This document shows, in pieces, positions 16,739 through 24,439 of a stretch of 64,000 bases of DNA (the stretch's first letter is position 1; each line of letters opens with the position of its first letter). The notes beneath the pieces are model-generated. The model did no database searches and was not told where the DNA came from. It saw only the letters and a program-made list of their open reading frames with translations. Where the stretch lies: contig CAYIBZ010000001.1 in assembly GCA_964361795.1 (NCBI GenBank), forward strand, positions 1-64,000, written 5' to 3'. The position numbers were made by a program, and so were the translations under genes. This DNA comes from CAYIBZ01 sp964361795. Its GTDB lineage: Bacteria > Patescibacteriota > Minisyncoccia > UBA6257 > WO2-44-18.

Positions 16739-17113
16739 ATGAAAAAAATAATTATTGCCGCTCTTGTGTTAGCTGTCGCGGCTCTCGCGGTTTTATTGAC
16801 GGCCGGAAAGACGAAAGCGCCAGAGCCAATTGTCAAATCAGGAGCTATTGTGACAATTCTTTATCAAAATAATGCTTTCAATCCTGCCATCGTTCAAATG
16901 AAAGCAGGGGATACGGTTGAATTTTTCAACAATCACATCGCGCCGATTCGTATTCATTCCGGCCCTCATCCAATCCATACCAGCTATCCTGAATTGGCCT
17001 CTGGTTCATTGGAACCCGGCGAAAGTTATCAATTTACCGCTGATAGAGCAGGAATAATAGGGTATCACAATCACTTTCATCCCAGCGCGGCCGGGGAAAT
17101 TATTGTGAAATGA
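16739..17113 (+). CDS. Membrane-anchored cupredoxin-like protein
   Basis: A 124-aa protein: N-terminal hydrophobic anchor or signal (about 2-22), then a plastocyanin-like beta-domain with VTILYQNNAFNPAIVQMKAGDTVEF-type strands (38-62), HSGPHPIH (73-80) and a closing GYHNHFHPSAAGEIIV. Cupredoxins bind one Cu with two His, a Cys and often Met; here Cys and Met ligands are absent, but seven His are clustered (66, 73, 77, 80, 110, 112, 114). It may bind copper in an all-His site or serve as a metal scavenger. The ATG at 16739 is preferred over TTG one codon upstream. Confidence 0.85.
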   Translation: MKKIIIAALVLAVAALAVLLTAGKTKAPEPIVKSGAIVTILYQNNAFNPAIVQMKAGDTVEFFNNHIAPIRIHSGPHPIHTSYPELASGSLEPGESYQFTADRAGIIGYHNHFHPSAAGEIIVK

Positions 17114-17117
17114 GAAT

Positions 17118-17143
17118 AAAAAACCTCCAATAATCATTGGAGG
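17118..17143 (-). terminator. Terminator hairpin overlapping the 3' end of the minus-strand gene
   Basis: CCTCCAAT/ATTGGAGG stem with a 4-nt loop, preceded on the plus strand by AAAAAA (a U-tract for minus-strand RNA). It serves the 17134-17406 gene and lies 10 nt after the cupredoxin stop. Confidence 0.75.
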
Positions 17144-17406
17144 CGGAAATATCTACGCACGAATTGGCCTCTAAATACAAAAGCCAAAGCAGTGCCTAGC
17201 CAAATTAAACTCATTAAGTAATCAATGGATGACGATCTGGCGTATCCAACATAGAACTGCAATAACGACAGCAGGGCCGCTCCGCCAAAGATTGCCAAAT
17301 TCCATTTTCTTTTCGTTCCTAATTTAGTAAAAATAATTATTAACGAACTGAAATAGAAAACTATCACTATCCAAGGAATCAGGGTCCATTCCAGAAAATC
17401 TGCCAT
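17134..17406 (-). CDS. 90-aa membrane protein, three helices
   Basis: MADFLEWTLIPWIVIVFYFS starts the first helix, with further helices near 32-50 and 58-78 and a basic tail (FVRRYFRLQ). No family recognised. Its ATG overlaps the stop of an upstream zinc-ribbon-like ORF as TAATG, indicating coupled translation in a two-gene minus-strand operon. Confidence 0.65.
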   Translation of the reverse strand: MADFLEWTLIPWIVIVFYFSSLIIIFTKLGTKRKWNLAIFGGAALLSLLQFYVGYARSSSIDYLMSLIWLGTALAFVFRGQFVRRYFRLQ

Positions 17407-17557
17407 TAAGAGTCAGCCAGCGTATTGCCGCAAGTTTTTTCGTAGCATTCTTGGCAAAGCTGGCCGACGCCATTTACGTAATATTTTCTCTGATCAACCG
17501 GGGTAGTGCGATCATACTCGGTTTCCATGCCGCAAAGGACGCAACTGTCCTTTTCAT
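17406..17557 (-). pseudogene. 50-aa zinc-ribbon-like ORF with a one-base frameshift near its start
   Basis: Reading frame with CVLCG, then QLCQEC and a final TCG: two CxxC pairs, the layout of a small zinc ribbon. The frame has no start codon: an upstream TGA closes it before the first CxxC. An ATG at 17557 lies in the neighbouring frame just before an AAAA run; one extra A there would give an intact 50-aa product (152 nt = 50 codons plus 2). The stop overlaps the next gene's ATG (TAATG), which argues the frame was translated. Either a sequencing or assembly slip, a recent pseudogene, or -1 slippage on A-AAA-AG. Confidence 0.5.
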
Positions 17558-17637
17558 TTTTAGATTTTCAGCAATCGTGCACTCTCTGGCTCCTTTGAAA
17601 AAGTACTCCAAATAAGTTATCATCTGAGGTAATACGT

Positions 17638-17670
17638 GTCAACTCCGTTAGAAGCTTAGGGAAGAAAACT
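17638..17670. repeat. Solo end of the ACCCCGTTAGA repeat family
   Basis: GTCAACTCCGTTAGAAGC followed by a TTAGGGAAGAAAA-type flank closely matches the reverse complement of the right end of the 10.3-kb element (10356-10390). No partner arm is found nearby. Confidence 0.6.
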
Positions 17671-17675
17671 TTCAG

Positions 17676-18461
17676 ATGAAATATAAAGAACATAATAAAA
17701 ATTCTATCAACACTGGATGGGGGAAAGTTGCGAGCTGGTACGATACTTTATTGGAGGGTAAACAGGATACCTATCAAAAAGAAGTTATCCTGCCCGGGAT
17801 TTTAAAACTACTTAATCTTCAAAAAAGAGAATCGGTTTTGGACCTAGCGTGCGGACAAGGATTTTTCAGCCGGGAACTTTTTCAGCGAGGCGCTAGCGTC
17901 ACCGGGGTAGACGTCGCTCCGGAATTGATTCAAATCGCCCGAAAGCGTTCGGATAAAAAAATTCGTTTTGAAGTAGGATCCGCCGCTAAACTTAGTTTTC
18001 TGAAACCTAAATCTTTTGACGCGGTTATTTTAGTTTTGGCTATTCAAAATATAGATCCGATAAACGGCGTCTTTAAAGAAGCGCGCCGAGTTTTGAAAGA
18101 TGGCGGAAAATTTGTTCTTGTAATTAATCATCCGGCTTTTCGCATTCCGCGGCAGAGCGGCTGGGGCTGGGACGAAAAAAGAAAGCTTCAATACCGCCGA
18201 GTGGACAGCTATTTGTCGGAAATAAAAATCCCGATTCAAATGCATCCTTCAGCAAGAAAATCGTTCAGTGAAATTACTTGGTCATTTCACCGGCCTTTAC
18301 AGAATTATTTTAAGGCGTTAGATAATGCCGGTTTTTTAGTTAGCGGATTAGAAGAATGGATTTCGCACCGAGCCAGCGAACCCGGCCCTCGCGCCCGCGC
18401 CGAAAACCGCGCCCGCCAAGAAATTCCTTTGTTTTTGGCGCTCAAAGCTTTAGTGAAATGA
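17676..18461 (+). CDS. Class I SAM-dependent methyltransferase
   Basis: A 261-aa protein with a Rossmann methyltransferase core: motif I VLDLACGQGFFSRELF (53-68), acidic end of strand 2 TGVDVAPELI (76-85), SFDAVILVLAIQNIDP (motif IV region) and a VLKDGGKFVLVINHPAF strand. The layout matches small Methyltransf_11 enzymes. The C-terminus includes a basic stretch (PGPRARAENRARQE). The substrate is unknown. A very G+C-rich hairpin begins 2 nt after the stop. Confidence 0.88.
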   Translation: MKYKEHNKNSINTGWGKVASWYDTLLEGKQDTYQKEVILPGILKLLNLQKRESVLDLACGQGFFSRELFQRGASVTGVDVAPELIQIARKRSDKKIRFEVGSAAKLSFLKPKSFDAVILVLAIQNIDPINGVFKEARRVLKDGGKFVLVINHPAFRIPRQSGWGWDEKRKLQYRRVDSYLSEIKIPIQMHPSARKSFSEITWSFHRPLQNYFKALDNAGFLVSGLEEWISHRASEPGPRARAENRARQEIPLFLALKALVK

Positions 18462-18462
18462 A

Positions 18463-18495
18463 GCTCCCCGCCCCGCCTATGGCGGGGCGGGGAGC
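18463..18495 (+). repeat. G+C-rich 15-bp hairpin after the methyltransferase gene
   Basis: Perfect arms GCTCCCCGCCCCGCC and complement around TAT. There is no U-tract, so it is not a classic intrinsic terminator; it may protect the mRNA 3' end. It stands out from its A+T-rich surroundings. Confidence 0.7.
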
Positions 18496-18520
18496 CAGGA
18501 GTATTCGGCGACGGAGAATA

Positions 18521-18549
18521 AAAAAATCCTCCTCATTATTTGCGGAGGA
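18521..18549 (-). terminator. Terminator of tRNA-Ile gene
   Basis: On the minus strand, a CCTCC/GGAGG stem with a longer loop runs into TTTTTT. It lies just downstream of the tRNA. Confidence 0.75.
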
Positions 18550-18550
18550 A

Positions 18551-18621
18551 TAGGCCCGGTGGGACTCGAACCCACTTCTTGCGCTTATAAAGCGCGTGCT
18601 CTACCCTTGAGCTACGGGCCA
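18551..18621 (-). tRNA. tRNA-Ile, anticodon UAU
   Basis: Minus-strand cloverleaf: D-arm GCTC..GAGC, anticodon arm CGCGC-TTTATAA-GCGC with anticodon TAT at 34-36, and T-arm GTGGG-TTCGAGT-CCCAC. UAU would read the AUA Ile codon directly. Six acceptor pairs are good, but position 1-72 would be U-U. CCA is not encoded. Anticodon identity is clear from the loop; functionality is likely but the end mismatch is unusual. Confidence 0.8.
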
Positions 18622-18672
18622 TTCTGATTCAGAATATAGCATATTACAATAAAAAAGTCAAATCTATTTTCC

Positions 18673-19824
18673 ATGCGCCTTAAAATTCCTATTATAACTT
18701 TCATTCTTGGACTTTTAGGAATTATTATGATTAGTATTTCTTTGCCCAGCAAAGAAAAAAAGCAACGACCCGATCTTATGGCTGTTATTGAGAAACCGAT
18801 TCCATCCGGCGCTACTTTCACGCAATTTGTCCGCGAGATGGGAGTGGCGACTGATACGGCCGCGGCGATTCTAAACAGCGCCAAAGGAAAATATGATTTG
18901 GCTAAAATAGTCAGCAACCGCGATTTAGTTTTAGTTTTTAATAATCTTACGGGGGATTTAGAAAAATTGATTTATGAAATTGATACCGAAGAAGAGCTGA
19001 TAGTTAATAAAAATGGCGGGGAATGGCAAGCCGAAGTGAAGGCTATACCTTATGAAGTAAAACAAAAGGAAGCAAACGGAATTATTAGCGAATCATTATT
19101 TAAAACAATTCAAGATTCTGGAAATGATATCCGTTTGGCGCTGTCATTGGCAGAAACTTTCGCGTGGCAGATAGATTTCGCGGCTGATATTCGGGCCGGC
19201 GATAGTTTCAAAGTAATTTACGAAGAGCGGCATCGCGACGGCCAATATGTGATGCCGGGAAGAGTTTTAGCCGCTAAATTTATCAATGACGGCGAAGAAT
19301 TTAAGGGTTATAATTTTCATGGAAAATATTATGATCAAAATGGCAAGTCCCTGCAGAAAATATTTTTAAAATCGCCGCTTCAATATAAATACATCAGCTC
19401 CGGTTTTAGCTACAGCCGGGTGAATCCCATCACCAAAAAAATTTCTCCTCACCGGGGAATTGATTACGCGGCCGATTACGGCACTCCAGCCGTGTCCGTT
19501 GGAGATGGGACTGTCATTCAGGCCGGTTGGAACGGCTATTACGGAATTTCCACGACAGTTCGCCACAATGACACCTACAAAACTATTTATGGCCATTTTT
19601 CCCGGTTAGCCAAAGGAATAATTAAAGGCGCTAAAGTTAAACAAGGCCAGGTGGTCGGCTATGTCGGCTCAACTGGCCAATCCACTGGACCGCATCTTCA
19701 TTATGAAATGCATAAATTCGGAAGCCACGTTAATCCATTTAAGGTTGAGATACCGCCCGGAGAAAACTTGCCGGACGGCAATCGCTTGGAATTTGAGAAG
19801 ATTATGTTATTATATCCGCTGTAG
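18673..19824 (+). CDS. M23 family zinc peptidase, membrane-anchored
   Basis: A 383-aa protein with an N-terminal signal-anchor (about 4-24), a helical, OapA/CsgG-like unassigned region (30-240), and a C-terminal LytM/M23 domain (about 250-365). Zinc ligands sit in HRGIDYAAD (His and Asp) and GPHLHYE, with the YGHFSRL segment between. M23 enzymes cut peptidoglycan cross-bridges; in this setting it would act in wall remodelling or division. ATG at 18673 follows the divergent tRNA by about 50 nt. Confidence 0.93.
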   Translation: MRLKIPIITFILGLLGIIMISISLPSKEKKQRPDLMAVIEKPIPSGATFTQFVREMGVATDTAAAILNSAKGKYDLAKIVSNRDLVLVFNNLTGDLEKLIYEIDTEEELIVNKNGGEWQAEVKAIPYEVKQKEANGIISESLFKTIQDSGNDIRLALSLAETFAWQIDFAADIRAGDSFKVIYEERHRDGQYVMPGRVLAAKFINDGEEFKGYNFHGKYYDQNGKSLQKIFLKSPLQYKYISSGFSYSRVNPITKKISPHRGIDYAADYGTPAVSVGDGTVIQAGWNGYYGISTTVRHNDTYKTIYGHFSRLAKGIIKGAKVKQGQVVGYVGSTGQSTGPHLHYEMHKFGSHVNPFKVEIPPGENLPDGNRLEFEKIMLLYPL

Positions 19825-19839
19825 AATATAATTCATCTC

Positions 19840-20154
19840 ATGATAAAAGTAATTATTTTAGTAAATATGGCTCTTTTAGCGATTGGCTGGGTTCTTTTTT
19901 TTGTGTATTTAAGCGGCGCAAGCAACATTCTTGTGATTCGTTTTGACCAATTTCAAGGGATTAATTTTTTGGGAACAAAGTATGATGCGTTAGGAATTTT
20001 AACGGTTGGTTCCGTGATCAATCTTGTCAATGGGGGATTGGCGGCAGTTTTTCATTCCAGGAATCGCTTCTTAACTTATGTTTTACTTTCTGCTAACGTC
20101 TTCGCCTCTCTATTGATTTTAATCATAGTTTCCGTTATCATATCTGTTAATTGA
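19840..20154 (+). CDS. 104-aa membrane protein
   Basis: Hydrophobic helices near 4-24, 48-68 and 76-102, with a polar FDQFQGINFLGTKYD loop between the first two. No family name. TATAAT at 19827-19832 ends 7 nt before the ATG, so the transcript is probably leaderless and could continue into rplU 15 nt downstream. Confidence 0.7.
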   Translation: MIKVIILVNMALLAIGWVLFFVYLSGASNILVIRFDQFQGINFLGTKYDALGILTVGSVINLVNGGLAAVFHSRNRFLTYVLLSANVFASLLILIIVSVIISVN

Positions 20155-20169
20155 GTTCTCAATGCCAAT

Positions 20170-20484
20170 ATGAATAATTTCGCGGTAATAGAAACTGGTG
20201 GGAAACAATATACGGTCTCTGCCGGTCAAAAAGTAAAAATAGAAAAATTGGATGCTAGATCCGGGGATGCCTTATTTTTTGATAAAGTTTTATTGGTTGC
20301 CGAAGAAGATAATGTTAAAATTGGCGCTCCTTATGTTGAGGGCGCGAAAGTAGAAGCAAAAGTATTAAAGCAGGGAAGGAATAAAAAAGTGATTGTATTT
20401 AAATACCACTCTAAAACCCGCTATCGCAAAAAGAAGGGACATCGACAGCATTTCACGGAAGTGGAGATTACCGCGGTGAAATAA
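20170..20484 (+). CDS. rplU: 50S ribosomal protein L21
   Basis: A 104-aa L21: starts FAVIETGGKQYTVSAGQKV, ends RKKKGHRQHFTEVEITAV, with the VIVFKYHSKTRYRKKKG rRNA-binding block. Length is normal. In most bacteria rpmA (L27) follows directly; here it does not, and the next 200 nt appear non-coding. Confidence 0.97.
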   Translation: MNNFAVIETGGKQYTVSAGQKVKIEKLDARSGDALFFDKVLLVAEEDNVKIGAPYVEGAKVEAKVLKQGRNKKVIVFKYHSKTRYRKKKGHRQHFTEVEITAVK

Positions 20485-20517
20485 GCTCTTTTTTCTTTGA
20501 AACTAGAAAGTTTTTTT

Positions 20518-20692
20518 GTCTTCTGGCCAGATTGCTTCTTCGGAACATCCCGGAGCCCCGACGGCATGGTCTCTGAATTATAATTAGTTTTATTAAATTC
20601 AGAGCGTCGGGGCGAGGGTGAAGAAAGATTTACCGCTGGAGCAAATCTATTCTGTTTCCGAAAAGGAATCTGACCAGAAGACCGCTGAAGTA
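20518..20692 (+). ncRNA. Candidate structured RNA, family not recognised
   Basis: Nested helices: GTCTTCTGGCCAGATT (20518-20533) pairs with 20667-20682 with one mismatch; TTCGGAACA (20539-20547) with TGTTTCCGAA (20653-20662); GCCCCGACG (20555-20563) with 20605-20613; CTCTGAATT (20571-20579) with 20596-20604; and a side hairpin AGATTT/AAATCT near 20629-20650. Helices stack co-linearly into a rod with one three-way junction, then a strong terminator. No ORF fits. It lies directly after rplU. The strand is assigned from rplU and the terminator; the opposite strand cannot be excluded. Not matched to RNase P, tmRNA, SRP or 6S conserved blocks. Confidence 0.45.
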
Positions 20693-20722
20693 AAAAGCCC
20701 GACGTTTTCACGCCGGGCTTTT
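20693..20722. terminator. Bidirectional terminator
   Basis: AAAAGCCCG/CGGGCTTTT arms with an inner CGT/ACG extension and one mismatch. A- and T-tracts on both sides let it end both the rplU/RNA unit (plus) and the tiny membrane gene (minus). Confidence 0.9.
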
Positions 20723-20736
20723 GAGGCGCGCCCCCT

Positions 20737-20913
20737 CTAGTAGTTGGGATAACGCCTTCGGATTTCGCAATAGGAGTAGATCAACGCGCAGGCCGCGCAC
20801 AGCAGGGGAGTCGCGAGCAAAACAGAAACCTGCCACATGCCCATAAGCCAAGCCGTTCCGGCCGCCGTTGCGATCATACCGATCGCGATTCCGATGACCG
20901 CCTTGTCCAGCAT
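20737..20913 (-). CDS. 58-aa two-helix membrane protein with consensus promoter and Shine-Dalgarno
   Basis: ORF starting MLDKAVIGIAIGMIATAAGT, second helix QVSVLLATPLLCAACALIY, basic end RRRYPNY. AAAGGAGG sits 7 nt before the ATG, and a perfect promoter lies upstream (20944-20972). Codons are noticeably richer in G+C than in neighbours. The sequence across the start (AAGGAGGCGACTGGATGCT) is nearly identical to that of the 46188-46682 gene. No family recognised. Confidence 0.75.
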   Translation of the reverse strand: MLDKAVIGIAIGMIATAAGTAWLMGMWQVSVLLATPLLCAACALIYSYCEIRRRYPNY

Positions 20914-20943
20914 CCAGTCGCCTCCTTTAGTTGTACTGCTTCT

Positions 20944-20972
20944 ATTATACCAAAATTATTTACGATTGTCAA
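20944..20972 (-). promoter_or_regulatory. Perfect consensus sigma-70 promoter
   Basis: TTGACA (20967-20972), 17-nt spacer, TATAAT (20944-20949), reading minus. The -35 lies within the last codons of recR. It drives the 58-aa membrane gene with a leader of about 25 nt. Confidence 0.85.
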
Positions 20973-21680
20973 GGGCACTGCCAAGAGTGTCCTCATCCGC
21001 GAATTCAATCTCCCCGCCCGTTGGAATTCCCCGCCCAAGGCGGGTAATTTTTATATTCGCGCCTTTTAATTCTTGCGCTATTAAAGAAGCATTGAGATCT
21101 CCGTAAGTGGTTGGGNNNNNNNNNNNNNNNNNNNNNNNNNNNNNNNNNNNNNNNNNNNNNNNNNNNNNNNNNNNNNNNNNNNNNNNNNNNNNNNNNNNNN
21201 NNNNNNNNNNNNNNNGCCTTTTAATTCTTGCGCTATTAAAGAAGCATTGAGATCTCCGTAAGTGGTTGGGCTAATTGCCAAAATCACCTCCGCGGCATTT
21301 TTTAAAGATTTAAGACGCATTTTTTGCATCTGATTCAGCATCCCGTCTTTGCGTAAATCGCCGAGAACCAAATATCTGCCATTGAATTTTTTTGTTTTTT
21401 CTAACGAAACAAGGTCTGTTTCTTTCTCCACCACCGCGACAATATCCGATTGTCTTTGGGTATTGGAACAAATGGCGCAAAGATCCTGATTTTGCGTGGT
21501 GCTGAAGCATAATGAGCAGGTTTTTAAGCCGCCAATGCCCGCGACAGCGTCAGTTAATTCCGCTACGGCGGATTTTCCCTGGTTAACCAAATAAAAAGCC
21601 AAACGAGTTGCTTGTCTTGGCCCGATTCCGGGGAGGGCGGCGAAGCTATCAACGAATTTTTTAACTGGTTCAGGCAGCAT
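20956..21680 (-). CDS. recR: Recombination mediator RecR (interrupted by N gap)
   Basis: RecFOR-pathway protein that loads RecA at gaps. About 189 aa after collapsing the gap: helix-hairpin-helix start (FAALPGIGPRQATRLAFYL), zinc finger CSLCFSTTQNQDLCAIC, Toprim domain with VVEKETDLVSLE and the closing RLGRGIPTGGEIEFADEDTL. The 100 N at 21116-21215 are flanked by identical 55-bp copies. The start (21680) overlaps the end of dnaB by 11 nt. The stop at 20956 follows NRK. Confidence 0.95.
21116..21215. other. Assembly gap (100 N) inside recR
   Basis: Exactly 100 N between identical 55-bp copies (21061-21115 and 21216-21270). Collapsing restores the C-terminal third of RecR. Confidence 0.97.
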
Positions 21681-23037
21681 AGCTGGAACTAGAATTTGAA
21701 TAAGTTTTATCAATATTTCGGAAACTAACCCTGTCGGCGTCAAATTTCAGCTTGGCTGTCCCCAACGGCCCGTTGCGGTGTTTTGCCACTATAATTTCCG
21801 CCATATTTTCTTCCTCCGGAGCCACATTAGTTTTGTCCCGGTCTTTTCGGTAAATAAACATAACGATATCGCTATCTTGCTCAATAGAACCGGACTCTCT
21901 AAGATCCGCTAGCCGCGGCAAACGATGCTCTCTTTGCTCAATGGATCGCGAAAGCTGGGAAAGGGCGACAATTGGGATATTCAATTCACGGGCCAGTCCC
22001 TTAAGGCCGCGGGAAATTTCCGTAACTTGCTGGACTACGTTATCGGAACTGGTGCGCGGCTGAATTAGCTGCAGATAATCCACAATCAGCAGACTAAGGC
22101 CATGCTCGGCTTGAAGGCGGCGCGCCATTGATCTCATCTGCAATATGTTTGGAGACGGAGTATCATCAATAAAAATTGGGGCTCTTGAGAGGGTATCTAA
22201 GCCGGCCTGGATTAGTTCAAAATCTGAATCATCGTTTAGCCGGCCCGTTCTAATTTTCCATAATGGCACCTCGGATTCAGCCGCCACCAAACGGTCAATG
22301 ACTTGTTCTTTAGACATTTCCAGGGAAAATATTCCCACTGGCTGTTGATTTTTTACCGCCACGTACCTTCCAATATCTAACGCGAGCGAGGTTTTCCCTA
22401 AAGACGGCCTGGCTCCGATCACTATTAGATCCGAAGCGCGCAAACCGGAAATAATATTGTCCAGTTCGCCAAATCCAGTGGCCAGGCCGCCAAGAGATTT
22501 TTCTCCTCTATGCAATTTTTCAATCCGATCATAGGCCTTGCCCAGTTCTTCTTTGATTTTTATGAATTTTTGGGGAACTGATCTTTGAGAAATCGCGAAG
22601 ACGGTTTTTTCAATGTGGTCCAGCGTCTCCTCCAAATTTCCAGCGACGCTGAAAGCTCTTTCCGATATGTCCGCGGAAGCCGTTATTAAGTCTCTAAGAA
22701 CTTTCTTTTCTTTAACAACATTGGCGTAGTAAACGATGTTGGAAGCGGACGGCACCGATTCAATCAGCTTGCTTAAATAAGTTGATCCGCCAATATTTTG
22801 CAAAACTTCCCTTTCTTTAAGGCGGCTGGTGACGCTTAAAATATCCACTGGCTGATGTTTTTGGTAAAGCTCCAAAATTGTTTCATAAATTTTTACGTGA
22901 CCCGGTTTATAAAAATCGGAGGGCAATAAAATATCGGCGACGTTAATAATGGCGTTGTTGTCCATCATGAGCGCTCCTAAAACGGAATTTTCGGCTTCTA
23001 AATTATGCGGCGGAAGTTTTAAAGATTTTTTTGGCAT
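21670..23037 (-). CDS. dnaB: Replicative DNA helicase DnaB
   Basis: Hexameric 5'-3' helicase at the replication fork. A 455-aa protein: N-terminal DnaB domain starts LPPHNLEAENSVLGALMMD; the RecA-like ATPase has Walker A GARPSLGKTSLALD (about 208-221), LLIVDYLQLI (Walker B), and the DLRESGSIEQDSD motif near the end. No intein. It overlaps cysS upstream by 19 nt and recR downstream, forming a tight cysS-dnaB-recR unit. Confidence 0.97.
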   Translation of the reverse strand: MPKKSLKLPPHNLEAENSVLGALMMDNNAIINVADILLPSDFYKPGHVKIYETILELYQKHQPVDILSVTSRLKEREVLQNIGGSTYLSKLIESVPSASNIVYYANVVKEKKVLRDLITASADISERAFSVAGNLEETLDHIEKTVFAISQRSVPQKFIKIKEELGKAYDRIEKLHRGEKSLGGLATGFGELDNIISGLRASDLIVIGARPSLGKTSLALDIGRYVAVKNQQPVGIFSLEMSKEQVIDRLVAAESEVPLWKIRTGRLNDDSDFELIQAGLDTLSRAPIFIDDTPSPNILQMRSMARRLQAEHGLSLLIVDYLQLIQPRTSSDNVVQQVTEISRGLKGLARELNIPIVALSQLSRSIEQREHRLPRLADLRESGSIEQDSDIVMFIYRKDRDKTNVAPEEENMAEIIVAKHRNGPLGTAKLKFDADRVSFRNIDKTYSNSSSSYAA

Positions 23038-24416
23038 GTTACGGGACCGATTGGCGAGTCCTCTATAACATATCCTAGCCCTTCCATTTCTTTTCTCAAG
23101 CGGTCTGCTTGAATAAACTGTTTATTACTTCTGAATAACTCTCTTTGCTGAACTAATTTCTTAATTTTTGAGGGGATTTTTGGCAATTTTAAGTCAATTT
23201 TAAAGATTTTCAATTTTTGCCTTAAAAATTTTGAGACTGCCACGGCCTGTTTTTTATTCAGTTCCCAAATATTCTTATTGATCTCATTAATTAAATTAAA
23301 CAATGCCGCCATTGCCTCCGGCGTGTTAAAATCGTCTTGCATGGCGGCGTGAAATTTTTGGTCGGCATTGGCCAATGCCCATTCCGCCATTAGTTTATTC
23401 TCCTTCGCTCCGGCACCCTTCCTTATTGTTTCTAATTTTATCAAAAATTCCTGCGTATTCAGTAAAGAATTTTTTGCTTGCTCAACTAACGCTTCTGAAT
23501 ATTCCACTGACGACCGGTAATGGTGGCTTGCGATAATTTGCCGCAGAATGATCGCCGGATATTGTTTTAAAAATTCCCTAACCGTTATAAATCCCTTAAA
23601 GCTTTTAGACATTTTCTCTCCGCCAACATTTAGGAATCCGGGGTGCATCCAGATTTTTACCATCGGTTTTTTGCCGGAGGCCGCTTCTTGCTGGGCAATT
23701 TCCGCTTCATGATGAGGAAATTTAAGATCAATTGCTCCGCCATGCAAATCATACTGCGGCCCAAAATGGTATTCCGTTATCGCTGTGTCTTCAATGTGCC
23801 AGCCCGGCCGCCCGGCGCCTAAAGAAGTTTTCCAAAATGGCTCTCCCGGCTTGGAAAATTTCCACAAGACAAAATCGCCCTTATTTCTTTTATTTGGGTT
23901 TTCATCAATTCTGGAAGTGGAATCTTCGGCTTGCAAAACGGTGCGTTTGGCAAGTTTTCCGTAATCCGGAAAAGTTGTTAAATCAAAATAATAGCCGTCT
24001 TCAATTTTATAAGCATGGCTCTTGTTAATCAGTATTTGAACCTGCTTTACTATTTGTTTTATGTATCTAGTCGCTGGCGCGTATTTAGTGATTGTGTCTA
24101 TGCCTAAAGATTTTTCATCTTCGTGGTAAGATTTTTCGTATTTTTTGGCGATTTCTTTTGGAATCAATTTTTCTTCATTAGCGCGGCGAATAATCTTATC
24201 GTCAATATCGGTTATGTTTTGAAGATAAAAAACTTTAAAACCGGTTAATCGCAGATATCGGACAATATTATCAAAAGCAATGTAAGTCCGGGCATTGCCA
24301 ATGTGGATATAGTTGTAAACTGTCGGTCCGCAAACAAACAGGCGAATATCTTTTTTGCCGCCCAAGACGTTATCTAAATCCTCCTTTTGTCCAGAGAGAG
24401 TGTTATATATATACAT
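23019..24416 (-). CDS. cysS: Cysteinyl-tRNA synthetase
   Basis: Class Ia synthetase charging tRNA-Cys. A 465-aa protein: zinc ligand in FVCGPTVYNYIHIGNARTY with the HIGH-type HIGN, the second zinc region GRPGWHIEDTA and FPHHEAEIAQ, and KMSKS in GGEKMSKSFKGF. C-terminal DALR-like helical region is present. First gene of the cysS-dnaB-recR unit, 23 nt from the CorA-like gene. Confidence 0.97.
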   Translation of the reverse strand: MYIYNTLSGQKEDLDNVLGGKKDIRLFVCGPTVYNYIHIGNARTYIAFDNIVRYLRLTGFKVFYLQNITDIDDKIIRRANEEKLIPKEIAKKYEKSYHEDEKSLGIDTITKYAPATRYIKQIVKQVQILINKSHAYKIEDGYYFDLTTFPDYGKLAKRTVLQAEDSTSRIDENPNKRNKGDFVLWKFSKPGEPFWKTSLGAGRPGWHIEDTAITEYHFGPQYDLHGGAIDLKFPHHEAEIAQQEAASGKKPMVKIWMHPGFLNVGGEKMSKSFKGFITVREFLKQYPAIILRQIIASHHYRSSVEYSEALVEQAKNSLLNTQEFLIKLETIRKGAGAKENKLMAEWALANADQKFHAAMQDDFNTPEAMAALFNLINEINKNIWELNKKQAVAVSKFLRQKLKIFKIDLKLPKIPSKIKKLVQQRELFRSNKQFIQADRLRKEMEGLGYVIEDSPIGPVTCQKNL

Positions 24417-24439
24417 AATTACTAATTATCGCTACGCGG

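Noticed and set aside
20485..20518. rpmA (L27) expected directly after rplU
   Set aside because: No frame with L27 motifs follows; the gene must be elsewhere or absent.
20421..20711. 96-codon minus-strand frame across the end of rplU
   Set aside because: It overlaps conserved L21 codons and the candidate structured RNA; composition is unlike a protein.
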